From Dryocosmus kuriphilus (Eukaryota > Arthropoda > Insecta > Hymenoptera > Cynipidae), in the NCBI GenBank assembly GCA_038277395.1, contig CM076189.1:236779918-236843917 (forward strand): a stretch of 64,000 nucleotides of DNA, given 5' to 3'. The translations under genes and the position numbers were made by a program. The notes under the pieces are model-generated. The model saw nothing but the letters and a program-made list of their open reading frames with translations. It was not told the DNA's origin and made no database searches. Positions 47,028 to 58,024 of the stretch are shown in pieces (the first letter of the stretch is position 1; each line of letters opens with the position of its first letter).

Positions 47028-47691
47028 ACTCTAAACGCTCGTAGTCTGGCGGATTTAGCGAACTCATTGAGATAGCAAAGAGATACGATACTGATATAAT
47101 AGCAATTCAATAAACCTGCTGGCCGGGCGAGTACGCATCAATTTCTAAAGATAACTACACTTTTCACTATAGTGGAGCTAAAGAGCGCACACTGGGAATC
47201 GGTTTTCTTATTGATGAATGAATTTCCCAAGCGGTTATCGATAAGCAATTCATTAACGACCGGCTATCATATATTGTACTAAAAGGTAATTTCTGCAAGC
47301 AAGTGCTAATCAACGTGCACTGCCCCACCGAAGACAAAGATGAAAATTCTGAAGATCTTTTTTACGAAACAATCGAACAAGTTTTTGACAAGTTCTCGCC
47401 GTTTGACGCAAAAATAGTATTGAGAGATTTCAACGCGAAAATTGGAAAATAACCGATGTATAGGCCTACAATAGGTCAAAAAGCTTGCATGACATCAGTA
47501 ATGATAATGGAATTAGAGTAATAAACTTTGCAGCTTCAAAGAACCTCCTTGTCAAAACCACATTATATTCCAAGCATAAAAATATACATAAGGTCACCCA
47601 GACATCACCAAGTGGTATCACTCACAATCAGATTGATCACTTTTTACTTGACAGAAGACGTCATATAAACATTCTCGAGGTAAGATCGTAA
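47028..47691 (+). pseudogene. LINE AP endonuclease, broken
   Basis: The endonuclease is readable in pieces with stops near 47060, 47110, 47220 and 47450. The metal-binding region (Q-E-T/C-W block, here disturbed near 47105) precedes the intact-looking C-terminal stretch 47485-47691. That stretch ends in 'NILEVRS' shortly before the expected S-D-H block, which is disrupted. Confidence 0.75.
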
Positions 47692-48786
47692 GGGGAGCGG
47701 ACATAAATTCAGACTACTTTCTCGTGATAGTGAAACTAAGATCTAGACTAGAGTTAAGTAAGAAAACTAGCCGCCCAGAGCCAACAGTCCGTTAAGCGTT
47801 TCGATATAGATAAGCTTAAAACACCAACAGAAACATTGAATTATCAAGTAGAGATTTCAAATAGTTTCGATGCTCTTTAAGAACAGAGAGACGATATAGC
47901 GATAATTATGAGGAGGACCCGGAAAACCTGTGGAGCAATATGAAAAAGGCGATAAAGACAGCCGCGAAACGTACTATAGGTTTAAAGAAAGTAACCAAAA
48001 GCAAACCGTGGTTCGACGAAGAGTGCAAACTATGGTTTGAAAGGCGAAGAAAGGCCAAACTACTTAGTTTACAAAACAAGTGCGATCAAACACATAAGAA
48101 GTATCTCGAGATTAGTAAAAGTAAAAATAGGATTTACATATCCAAGAAAAAGGAGTGGTAAAAGAATGAAATACTAGCAGTAGAAACGCATAATAAACAA
48201 AATAACTCGCGTGAGATTTACAGAGGAATCAATTTTATAAGAAAAGGCTTTCAAAGTAGAACGGAAGTAACGAGGGACGAAAATCGCAATCTAGTAGCCG
48301 ATGCAACAGAGAAACCAAATTTATGGAAAAACTATTTCGATAAGCTATTGAACGTACGCGACGCCCCCGTTGAAGATAATCTCGGTGAACTTCACACTGC
48401 AGATCTACTAATTAAAGATCCTACTGATAAAGAAATAGAAATGGCCATAAAGAAGTTGAAAATAACAAAGCCGCGGGCATCGACGACCTACCGTCAGAAC
48501 TGATAAAAAATGGGGGCCCTTGCCTCACAAGGTAAATTTGCAAATTAATACGCGCAATCTGGGAAACAGAACGCATACCGGAGGAATAGAATACCACTAT
48601 TATTATACCCATTTTTTAAAAAGGCGATAAAACGAACTGTAACAATTTTCGGGGAATTTCACTTGTGCCTTCTTGCTATAAGATCCTGTCCAATATTATC
48701 TTAAGTAGACTAACACCCCTTTTGCTGAGGAAATCATTGGGGATTACCAGTGTGGATTCCGACGAAACCGGTCTACAAGCGATCAA

Positions 48787-49243
48787 ATGTTTACAATTAG
48801 AAAACTGTTAGAAAATAAATGGGAATTTAATGAAGCAATACATCAGCTATTTATCGACTTCAAACAAGCTTACGACTTTATTATACGCGCACGAATGTAC
48901 TGGATTCTTGAGTTCTTGGGTGTACCAAGGAAATTGGTTAGACTTATCGAAGTTTGCTTAAGCGGCAGTAGGTGCAGAATACGTGTAAACGGAAATCTAT
49001 CTCAAAAGTTTTTGATCCGCGATGGTCTGAAACAGGGCAATGCGCTTTCGTGCATCCTTTTCAACTTAATTTTAGAATACGTGGTCAGACAAGTACAAAC
49101 GAATCCGTCCGGTGCTACCCTCAATGGGATAATACAAATTCTGGGATATGCGGATGATCTCGACTTACTCGGGGATGACAAAGAAACGGTAGCTAAAAAT
49201 GCAGAAACCTTGATCACAAAAGCCAAGAAAATAGGTTCAGAAG
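48787..49243 (+). pseudogene. LINE reverse transcriptase palm fragment
   Basis: Open frame of about 150 codons entering the gap. It carries 'LFIDFKQAYDFI' (motif A, catalytic Asp in F-I-D-F), 'LKQGNALSCILFNLIL' (motif B region, where 'GDALS' is usual, so D is replaced by N) and 'ILGYADDLDLLG' (motif C, YADD). Both catalytic Asp regions are present. The upstream finger part (about 48200-48780) lies in other frames. Confidence 0.85.
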
Positions 49244-49743
49244 NNNNNNNNNNNNNNNNNNNNNNNNNNNNNNNNNNNNNNNNNNNNNNNNNNNNNNNNN
49301 NNNNNNNNNNNNNNNNNNNNNNNNNNNNNNNNNNNNNNNNNNNNNNNNNNNNNNNNNNNNNNNNNNNNNNNNNNNNNNNNNNNNNNNNNNNNNNNNNNNN
49401 NNNNNNNNNNNNNNNNNNNNNNNNNNNNNNNNNNNNNNNNNNNNNNNNNNNNNNNNNNNNNNNNNNNNNNNNNNNNNNNNNNNNNNNNNNNNNNNNNNNN
49501 NNNNNNNNNNNNNNNNNNNNNNNNNNNNNNNNNNNNNNNNNNNNNNNNNNNNNNNNNNNNNNNNNNNNNNNNNNNNNNNNNNNNNNNNNNNNNNNNNNNN
49601 NNNNNNNNNNNNNNNNNNNNNNNNNNNNNNNNNNNNNNNNNNNNNNNNNNNNNNNNNNNNNNNNNNNNNNNNNNNNNNNNNNNNNNNNNNNNNNNNNNNN
49701 NNNNNNNNNNNNNNNNNNNNNNNNNNNNNNNNNNNNNNNNNNN
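49244..49743. other. Assembly gap (500 N)
   Basis: Exactly 500 undetermined bases, a conventional size for a gap of unknown length. The 325-codon open frame spanning it has no meaning beyond base 49243. The flanking sequences need not be neighbours at this distance. Confidence 0.99.
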
Positions 49744-49832
49744 GTACGTACTAATTATAAGTGATGGAAGTGTAATTTATTCCAAGGTCTTGATTGTAAA
49801 GTTAAATAAACGTGTATTCCCCATTTTTTCAG

Positions 49833-50037
49833 ATAACAAAATGCTATCTGCAAAATCTATGTAACCATTCTTATGGTATTGGCACTAATTTATTGTGCAA
49901 AACGGCTTGCGACGGGCACGACAAGGCCATGTTCTGGAGATAATGGGTCGCAAGGCAGTTGTTGTGGAGGCATGCATTGTCAGAAGAATGACCCCTCTTG
50001 GGGACAAGGACGTTGTTACTACAATCCTGGAAAGTAA
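49833..50037 (+). CDS. Candidate secreted cysteine-rich (knottin-like) peptide, last exon
   Basis: After a polypyrimidine tract and acceptor (ttttttcag, ending 49832), an open frame from ATG 49873 to TAA 50035-50037 gives 54 codons. It starts with a hydrophobic, signal-like run ('MVLALIY') and ends in a small Cys-rich domain with spacing C-x11-C-x9-CC-x4-C-x11-C. The CC pair and loop sizes resemble inhibitor-cystine-knot peptides (insect conotoxin-like peptides, spider and assassin-bug toxins), though the first interval is long and the first Cys sits at the likely signal cleavage site. Another ATG at 49841 is in a different frame, so the signal region may carry a one-base slip, or the true start may lie in an upstream exon inside the gap. 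A polyadenylation-type 'aataaa' lies near 50093. Toxin, antimicrobial or neuropeptide role cannot be decided. Confidence 0.5.
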
Positions 50038-50057
50038 CTGCCAAAGATTAAGATGAT

Positions 50058-50400
50058 TATTAAATCATTGACGAAGATAAAAACTCACTAAATAAAATCT
50101 TCAAATGTCCATCTAATGAACTAATAAATTGCATAGAACTAAATTGTGATTTCTTACTTTTATTCCTTTAACAAGGGGTTACCACTAGGATCATCCAGAA
50201 AAAGTCAACTTTTGAGAAAAACAACTGCCAAACATGCAGAACTAAGGAATAATAGTTTTAAGTTGGTCTTTTCAGAATATGTTGATAAAAATATAAACTC
50301 ATTAAGTAATGCTTCAAAAATATTCCATGTGATGAATTAGTAATTTGTGTAAAACTTAATTGCTTCTTTTTACTCATGGCTCTATCGAGGGGTTATCAAC
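50058..50400 (+). repeat. Diverged direct duplication of about 195 bp
   Basis: 'gataaaaactcactaaat' through 'caaggggttaccac' (about 50072-50187) is matched by 'gataaaaatataaactcatt' through 'cgaggggttatcaac' (about 50283-50400). Both copies keep coding-like codon structure with interruptions. A 64-codon open frame at 50146-50340 crosses the junction. Parent unknown. Confidence 0.5.
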
Positions 50401-52829
50401 ACGCTAGAAGTCTGTTTTAAACCACCCAATGAAATCTTGTGAAATCCGTTGAAATCTTTCAACAGTTTTGCTTATATTAAAATTCCCTGAGATTTCGTGT
50501 AAAAATAAGTCCAGTGTTGCGTCGAAGCATCACACGTGTTTTAAAGTTGGGGAATTGATTTTAATTTTTATGTGAAGAATTTTCCCGTGAAAACCTATCC
50601 AGTGATACTTCAAAGCATCAGATATTTTTTTGAGATGGATAGGCATGTCCTCGAAAGACCCGTATGAACTTTTTGTTCAATGTGCCGGTACCGTGAAAAT
50701 GTAGTATTGTAATTATAGCTATACCTATTGACAGTTTCCGCATTATGTTTTGTGTCTATATTTATTTTTTTTCCTAAGTATTTATGAATAGTAGTAATGT
50801 TTTTAATGTATGCAGTTGGATGATGTAAGTGAGGAACACAGTAAATTGTGCCTATTGAATATTAATGTATATATATAATTGGAATCGATCAATTCGATCA
50901 CATTGGAGGAAAACGTGATAAATTATAGTATGGCACAATACGCGAAATAAAAAATGTTGAAAATCAACTTTTTATCCTAGTGATTTTACAATTAAAAGAA
51001 TTAATTGTAACTCTGAGAGCAAATGAATGCAATCACGTTACAGCGTGACTCGACTATGAATTATCGGCACAATACTGTCAGACTCGATAGAGACTACCTA
51101 TAGCGAGGACGTCAGCCTATTAAGTCTGGATAAATAGATTGATGATCGATTCCAAAGAAATGAGGGAATTTTTTCTCTGTTTGGATATACCTGACAAAGT
51201 AATTTTAATTACACAATGGCGTCGGCTTTTTCTAAAAGTTTTAAAATGATTTTCTCATGAATCCTATTTTCACACAATTTTTATTTATTTTTTGAAAGAT
51301 TGATGGCAATATTTTTTTTTTTTCTTCCGAGAAATATTCTGACTAAAGAGAAATTTTAATGAAAACAAACTCTTTGAAATTAAAATTTAAAAAATAAAAG
51401 GTCAAGCACTTTATCGATATCAAAACACCGCATTAACTTCTATTTTAATACTTAATCAGGGCATCTATATTAAGTCTTGACTCTTTGAAAAAAAAAGACC
51501 GTTTTAATAGATATGTCAGTTCACTTAATTCGCCAAATAGCTTCCGCCATCTCTTGATAATTGCTCTTTTTTTATAATTTGTATTATAATTTATGTTTCT
51601 TATACATATCAAATTATATAAGTTATCATCGATTTCTCAAACAAACATAATTTAATGAACGGTTTTTTGTAGAAAAATGTGTTTTGAAAATTTTCAGAAA
51701 AATGTCCACCCATTTTCGTTTATTAAAATTAAAAGGATTATGACGGAATATTTATACATACTTCTACAAAAATTAGCACACTTGTAAAAATATAGTCTTA
51801 ACATGTTTTAACAGTTATAAGATTTTACGAAACTTATTCTTAGGCAAACATAAACTACTTTTTTAATGAAAACTTTTATGATAGCGCAATGGAATCAGGT
51901 CTTATACACTTAATTTGGTTACTAATATCAATTTGAAATTACGAAGTCAGCATCATTTAAGATGCTAAGTTTTGGAACAAAAATATTATATTAATTCGTA
52001 TAAATTTTGTCATACACAATGGAAAAAAAATTGAAAAAAAAGGAATTTTAACATTCTTAGTTTAATTTAACTTGAGTTTAGGAATATTTTGTCCATATTT
52101 TTTGCCTAATCAAAAATTTGTTTATTCATATTTTATACATCAACCAACATGAGTCGTGGTGCATCGATTGACCTTTTTAAAATAAGTGATATTTTAAAGT
52201 AAACTTTCTGGATTATGATTCTTTATTGCACACACAACAGATACATTATCAGATATATTGTTTATAATCAGATGCATCGACTAATCCTATTGACGAATGA
52301 TGAAGCATTTCATGTCTATGAGAGAGTAAAGTTGCTTATGCGATAAGTGTAACAATCAAACGCCTTCACAAAATTCTAGCTATAAAGGAAGCAGAATGTG
52401 TCACATTTACGCGAAAAAATATAACATCGTGGCGAGACAAAAATTCCGATCATTCACATTTTGCTGGAAAATTATATGGTCCCAGGCATGAATATTGTAA
52501 CTTTAATTACAAATATTCGCAAACTATTCCTAATGCAGTCTTCCATAATTTAAGCAATCTTAAAATCGCAAGAAATTTTAATTTTTGTCAAAGTTATATA
52601 TTCTTTTTAAACTGATGTTTGGTTGCTAATATTATATGGAGAAAAATGTTTATTTAATATATATTGGCAAAAATTGACCATTTTAAACAAGGAGATTTTC
52701 GAGAGAAAAAATGTTTTACAAACCCACCAAAATATATATTTTTAGTCTGAGTCTAACCGTAGCAAGGATAAAACTATACAACTAAAGGATAAAGGAATGC
52801 ATTTATGCATTTTAAACAGAAATAGATTA
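50401..52829. other. AT-rich stretch, no gene
   Basis: No coding region, RNA gene or strong repeat structure was recognised across this 2.4 kb. Confidence 0.45.
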
Positions 52830-52945
52830 CCTGATCGGCAGCGTTACGTGACATTCGGACATGATTAAAATAATAAGAATTTCAAAAATCTTTTAAAAAT
52901 ATATTGCAAAAGCAGGTAAAAAAATATTTTAAAATATAGGAAAAA

Positions 52946-53660
52946 TAACTATTTTCACATATTGAGTTATTATCGACCAGTATAAATTAATTAATTAATT
53001 TCAGATGTTAAATTTAATTCGATTGCTGGTCTAAATAATTTTTTAGAGAAACGAGAAAAATCTACCTCGGCCCGGATTTGAACCGGGAACGTCACTATTT
53101 CACGAGTGGAGCGTTTTCCAATTACGCCACCGAGGCCTCAGTAGATCGTTTCTCGTTCCTGTTATTCAACAGGATGACGCAAGTTTTGCACCTATACCTG
53201 TGAAGTTTTTTTCAATTTGAATGAATTAAACCCGAATATTTCACGAATGGATATGGTTTTTAATATTGAGTTATTATCGACAAGTATAATTAATTAATTA
53301 ATTTCAGATGTTAAATTTAATTCGATTGCTGGTCTAAATAATTTTTTAGAGAAACGAGAAAAAAATCTACCTCGGCCCGGATTTGAACCGGGAAGATTCG
53401 TGAAATATTCTGGTTTTAATTCATTCAAATTGAAAAACTTCACAGGTATAGGTGCAAACCTGCGTCATCCTGTTGAATAAGAGGAACGAGAAATGATCTA
53501 CTGTGGCCTCGGTGGCGTAATTGAAAACGCTCCACTCGTGAATAGTGGCGTTCCCGGTTCAAATCCGGCCGAGGTAGATTTTTTCTCGTTTCTCTAAAAA
53601 ATTATTTAGACCAGCAATCGAATTAAATTTAACATCTGAAATTAATTAACTATTTTCACA
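52946..53660. mobile_element. SINE-derived fold-back: three tRNA-like units with 14-bp target duplication
   Basis: Direct repeats 'taactattttcaca' at 52946-52959 and 53647-53660 bound a 687-bp insert. It contains three copies of one unit: two on the minus strand (52960-53160, and a shorter one at 53264-53395) and one on the plus strand (about 53505-53646). Each has a tRNA-like head (A box 'ggtggcgtaattg', B box 'ggttcaaatcc') and an AT-rich tail with 'gaccagcaatcgaatt'. The outer minus and plus units, with their flank 'cacaggtataggtgcaa', form an inverted repeat with the third copy in the loop. Confidence 0.8.
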
Positions 53661-53737
53661 ATTTAGTTGATGTCTATTTCACCATTTCAAAATATCCTCT
53701 CATTCTGTAGTATAATAAATTAATATGGAGCGTGACC

Positions 53738-54995
53738 GTAAATTTTACACGTAAAAAGTCTGTCCGCTTCACGAGCACATTCTCATAGAGCTACGCGCTC
53801 GGTGTTTCTACATCCCCCTACGTTTGTGCGCATATATCTCTTAAAATTAAAGATCGAACCATTGACCAGTGTAAGTTGGTAATTTTGAATTTTTTTAAAT
53901 GCTGCTTCGACTTTAACAAATATATTCTCATTACGTGACTCGCGCTTCGCACTCGAATAAAGTTTGTTCAAAACGTGACACTTTGTTTGCCGTTTGGCGA
54001 AAAATAAATTTTTTTTTATTTTTAGTAACATTTTTCACGATTAAAACAAGAACTATATGTGTTATAAAAATAAGTATAAAGGGAATTTGTAGATTTTATT
54101 TGAAATTAACAACTCTGCTTCTTAACATTTTTTTTTCGTATCTCTCATAGTTTGGTGGGAAAATTGAATTCTTAATTTTTATTAATAATATTGTTCACAA
54201 TTAAAACGAAAAATATGCGTCCTGTCAAAAAATTTGTAAGTCATGTTTTTAAATAATTTTGAAATAAACCTTTTTGAGATGAATAATTTTTCTTCTGAAC
54301 ATTTTTTCGCATCTCGCATAGTTTCGCCGGAAAAAATTGAATTCTTGATTTTTAATAAAATTTTTCATAATTCAAACAAAAAAAATATATGTGCTACAAA
54401 AGGAAGTATAAAGGAAATTTGTAGATCTTTTTTAAAATAAACAACTCCACTCTAAATAAAGTCATTTCTCCTTTTTCTTCATTTCAGTCTCACCAGGGGT
54501 TCTGAATTTTTATCTCGTGCTTTCTAATTTTTACCTCCAGTCCTTTATCCTTCCATTCAAGGGTGGGCTCAGCAAGTATTTGTAAGGGGGGGGGGGGGGC
54601 GATTAGAGAAGGTATCACCTGAAAGGCAAAAAAAAAAGAAAAGGGATTTCAAAAAAGAGGTGGATCAAAAAAATAATTAATCAAACAACAGTTCATAGGT
54701 TACAGTCTTTCATGAACATTCATTTTTTATTATTTATCACATACTAATTATTATTATTATATACAATATACGCATCTCACAAAATAAATTCATCGTGAAG
54801 TGTACGCGACTTGGCAAATCTATCAATGATATTATTTGTATCCAGTGGTAGATCTCGATGAATATTCATATTCATATTCATTCATATTCATTCAATATTC
54901 ATGCCTTTAAAACTATCCTCCATTAAATAGATATTCATACTTACCGTCAATGAACAAATAAGCATTTTAAAAAAAAATACAAATGCACATATGTA

Positions 54996-55027
<32 letters not shown>

Positions 55028-55385
55028 TCCTCCGCAAGTAAAAAGTTGCGGTTAGTCGTGGTTGAAAGTTTAAAATTTCCGTCTGTGTGGGGGGGGGGGG
55101 CGATAGCCCCTACGCCCCCACTCTGTGGATCCGCTCTTGCTTCCATTTCTTCACTATCTCTTTTATTCACCTTTTTACTTGCCTTTCTCTTTCCGTGAGC
55201 ATGTCATACACATAAAAGTCTTTTTCTTCCAGTTTTTTTCTTCTTTTCATAACTTCCGCCTTTCCTCTTCTCGATCCCATTTTCAGCAGAACCGCGTCAC
55301 TACTCCTTCTCCATCCACAGATATTCGGCACTATTTTTAATTTCATAGCCATAATTCCCGCTATTGTTTTGTCGGAATTTTCTGC
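53738..55385. repeat. Insertion holding satellite-like units, (TA)n and poly-G tracts
   Basis: It begins with 'cgcgctcgg' and 'cgcgcttcgcactcg' blocks, followed by three units of about 165-170 bp (from about 53990, 54155 and 54330). Each has 'cacgattaaaac' or a variant, 'ggaatttgtaga' and 'tcgcatagtttcgccgg' or a variant. Then come a run of G near 54588, short 'attcat' repeats at 54855-54905, a (TA)n tract at 54998-55027 and another G run near 55090. No gene. Confidence 0.6.
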
Positions 55386-55640
55386 TCCTTAGTGGTAATT
55401 ATTTACTCTTATTTAGAATCAACGTTGATAAACCGATTTTTACCTATATATTAAAATCTTCGTAAGTATAAAAATAAACAATTTTAGCCCGCATTGCGAA
55501 TAGTTTTAATAATTATTTTCGAGTTTTATCTTAAAATAGCAATGCCATGTGACTAGACAAAAAACTTGTTGGACAGACTTTCTAGTATAATTTAGAAGTT
55601 CTTAGATATTCAAAAAATCCCTTTTTTTTAAACAAAAACT

Positions 55641-57119
55641 ACCGATCCGATCTGAATCCCTCAATCTCAAATGTTTTCAATTAAAAAATAAAAACAATTA
55701 AAATAAAAAAAAAGAGGAGGGAAAAAAAAGGTGACCTCCGAAACCCCTCATATTAGTCTTCAGTCATCTCTCATGGGAAAACATCTTGGCTTCCTCGTGG
55801 TTTTACACGTGGTGATATTTTTTGTTTATTTATTTTTTTTTGCCTTGAAAAGGGTGTGTTACATAAACATCGAAACGTTGGCAATTTTTTTGTAAATGTT
55901 TTTTTGTTTTGATTTAAGAAATAAAAAATTTTAAAAAACGGGGAGAAAAAAAAGGAAAGAGTTTTGGATGTCGCCTTCTTTTTTCCTCCCCTTTTTTTAT
56001 TTTAGTTCTTTTCATATTTAATTGAAAATATTTGAGGTTGTGTGGTCTAAATTTGGTCGATAGGTTCTTGCTTTTAAAAAAAGGAGATTTTTTTGAATTT
56101 CCAAGCATTTCTAAATTACATTTGAAAATTGGACGTTAAAGAAGATTCTAAATTTTTTATTTTTGATGAATTTAATTTCTTTCATTTTAATTTCACGGAC
56201 TTTGAAGTGATATTAAAAATCCTGAATTCTAAAATATTAAACCTTCTTCTTGATTTTTACCTTCTTCAACGCAATATAAGTGACATCTGCAAATATTAAA
56301 TCTTAAAAAAATTTGGTGCAATACCATATATTTTGAATACTCTTTTATATAAATTCTTCATTGAGATATTTTTATAAAAAGTTTATTAATCAAGGATGAT
56401 GTGGAAAATGGCTGGGATATAAAATGTCAGCTTTTTGTCAATTACCATTATCTTCTTCACGATAATTTAGATTATTAGATTCTCATGAATATGAATTATT
56501 TCATCCATATGTAATTGACCCGGAATAAATTAATGGAAATAATTAATACGTTCATTGAATCCGCATTCGAGCGCATAGTAAACTGAACCTTCAACATTAC
56601 AACGTCTCTTGAAATTAAAACTTTTAATATTTTTTGTAATTCTATTTACCTTATGCTCTAATTAATTTCAAAACTGAAACTTGTAATATTTATTAGGCAT
56701 ACATTTTTAGGGACTCAAATTTATAAAAAATAATTATTTTTGCGTACAAAGTATTTATCTCTCTTTTAACTAGGCTCTTTAAAATATTATAAAAGATTAA
56801 AAAATATAGTTTTGTTTGTAGTTTTCGTTTATTAAATTTCTAATAAGCGATTCGATAATTTTAAATTAAAAGCTTTTTATTATTCGAGGAGATTATGAGG
56901 AGATTTTTTATTTATTCTTTCAGCCCTAAATTGGCTCAAAAATCTTTTGTGGAAAGGAAAATGTTCATAGTTTGGAAAATATGATTAATGTAAGAAATTG
57001 AAAGGTGATCTTTTTTTATGTACATTTTTGTAAAGAATGAATAATAAATTTTATTATAGAATGATTTAGAAAATTTTCAGTACAAAAATGTAACTCTTTT
57101 CTTTTTTTTCTGTTTTCAG
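55641..57119. other. AT-rich probable intron
   Basis: No coding motif. It ends in a long pyrimidine tract and cag at 57117-57119, the acceptor of the next feature, so at least its distal part is probably intronic. Confidence 0.5.
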
Positions 57120-57418
57120 GGATGTTCGGAGAACCGGGGTTCTCCAGGCAAAATTGGTGGGTTGAAGGTAGCGGGTGTGATTCGGGGAATTCAGCAACGT
57201 CGCAGTCGTCGTCGCGTGGTCATCATGGGAACGACAATTCCCGTGATGGAGATCTGCTTGCCCACGCAGCTTCCGCTCTACGCAGACTTAATTTCAAGTC
57301 TGCTGGCGGAAGCCGTAGTTGCAAAGCTGTACCCAAAGTGGTTGTCATGGGCTCCAGCACCAATTCCGAAACCACAATCAACACAAGCACGGACAGCGCA
57401 AACACCACGATGACCTTG
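57120..57418 (+). CDS. Candidate host exon encoding a Ser/Asn/Thr-rich segment
   Basis: The 299-bp GC-rich block in AT-rich surroundings is bounded by a strong acceptor (cttttttttctgttttcag) and a donor-like 'ttg|gtaaat'. The frame that starts at ATG 57122 stays open across the exon for 99 codons. It gives a low-complexity Ser/Gly/Asn/Thr-rich product with a short hydrophobic piece 'AVPKVVVMGS' and the basic stretch 'ALRRLNFKSAGGSRSCK'. A second frame (57162-57413) is also open and Arg/Pro-rich. I recognise no domain. It could be an N-terminal or alternatively spliced exon of a neuronal or regulatory gene lying further right, or an untranslated exon. Confidence 0.55.
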
Positions 57419-57559
57419 GTAAATCCAAAATGATCAATATTTGATCCTAAATTAGAATTTACTTCTGCCATAGAATAATATAATTTCGATTAAATCCTTT
57501 CTTTCTTCAAAATTACAATTTTCAGGTCCCTAAGTACTGTTTCAGCGCTATAAGAAATT
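57419..57559. other. Start of presumed intron
   Basis: Follows the donor site. AT-rich, nothing recognised. Confidence 0.4.
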
Positions 57560-57686
57560 AATAGTACATTGTGCAACGAGTGGGGAATAGTTCCGAATTG
57601 CGCACTCGTGGGTAACATGGCGCACGAGCCAACGTACCCTCGTGCGCAATTCGGAACTATTCTCCACTCGCTGCACAATGCACTAT
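57560..57686. mobile_element. 127-bp hairpin MITE
   Basis: Inverted arms: 'attgtgcaacgagtgggga' at the left and 'ctccactcgctgcacaat' at the right. Both continue inward with 'agttccgaattgcgcac' and its complement, around a loop containing 'gtaacatggcgcacgagc'. Confidence 0.8.
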
Positions 57687-58024
57687 TTTATTATAAGTGT
57701 GAGGGACATGCCATATTTCGTGCCCGTTTTGCGAGGTTAGCCAGTCGACGTTCGTGATGCAAACATGGCGGAGCAAGCGTTGCAGAGCGTTTTTGAGTTA
57801 AACTGCACGTACTGTACATGTGCAAGCGTGTGAAATGAAAAAATTTCACACGTTGCCCATAGCAACGTGCCTTAGTGACTATTGCGCACACCGTGTACAA
57901 CTCAGCGTATTGTACCCGCAAAGCGGCCAGGCAAAATGACATTCCGAGCACGTATGATAAAAAATAACTTTTTTCACTCAAAATAAAGAATCCAAATCAC
58001 TTGATTATTTTTACCCCATCCCGT
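57687..58024. other. GC-richer unique block, no gene
   Basis: It includes a small hairpin 'tgtgaaatgaaaaaatttcaca' type stretch near 57830-57855 and 'cgtgcccgttttgcgagg'. It may be part of a larger element with the neighbouring hairpin. No coding support. Confidence 0.35.

Larger units (their letters stand above)
46758..49243 (+). mobile_element. RTE-like LINE, broken, running into the assembly gap
   Basis: Plus strand. A leader (46758-46980) is followed by an AP endonuclease in changing frames: 'GTLNARSLADLA' near 47028, 'VLINVHCPTEDKDEN' near 47310, and the C-terminal part at 47485-47691 with 'GITHNQIDHFLLDRRR'. Next come a basic linker (47940-48161), RT finger motifs in broken frames, and an open RT stretch from 48787 to the gap. 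The endonuclease type is the one often annotated 'craniofacial development protein 2-like', which belongs to RTE-group LINEs. Stops and frameshifts make it inactive. The 3' part lies in or beyond the gap. Confidence 0.8.
52830..55640. repeat. Dispersed repeat, copy 2 (inverted, split by two insertions)
   Basis: In reverse complement, 52830-52959, 53661-53737 and 55385-55640 match consecutive parts of 40480-41000. Examples are 'aatatggagcgtgacc' (53724) and 'ttaaaatcttcgtaagt' (55450). The joints are occupied by a SINE fold-back (52960-53646) and by a roughly 1.65-kb block (53738-55385). This copy is therefore older than both insertions. Confidence 0.6.

Noticed and set aside
48787..49764. 325-codon open frame spanning the gap
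   Set aside because: Only the first roughly 150 codons are real sequence; the rest is 500 undetermined bases.
53050..53590. Functional tRNA genes suggested by A and B boxes
   Set aside because: The acceptor and anticodon arms do not give a standard cloverleaf, position 33 is not U, and three copies share non-tRNA tails; better explained as SINE units.
57162..57413. Alternative Arg/Pro-rich frame through the 57.1-kb exon
   Set aside because: The frame beginning 57122 covers the whole exon and gives a less biased product; kept only as a possibility within that entry.
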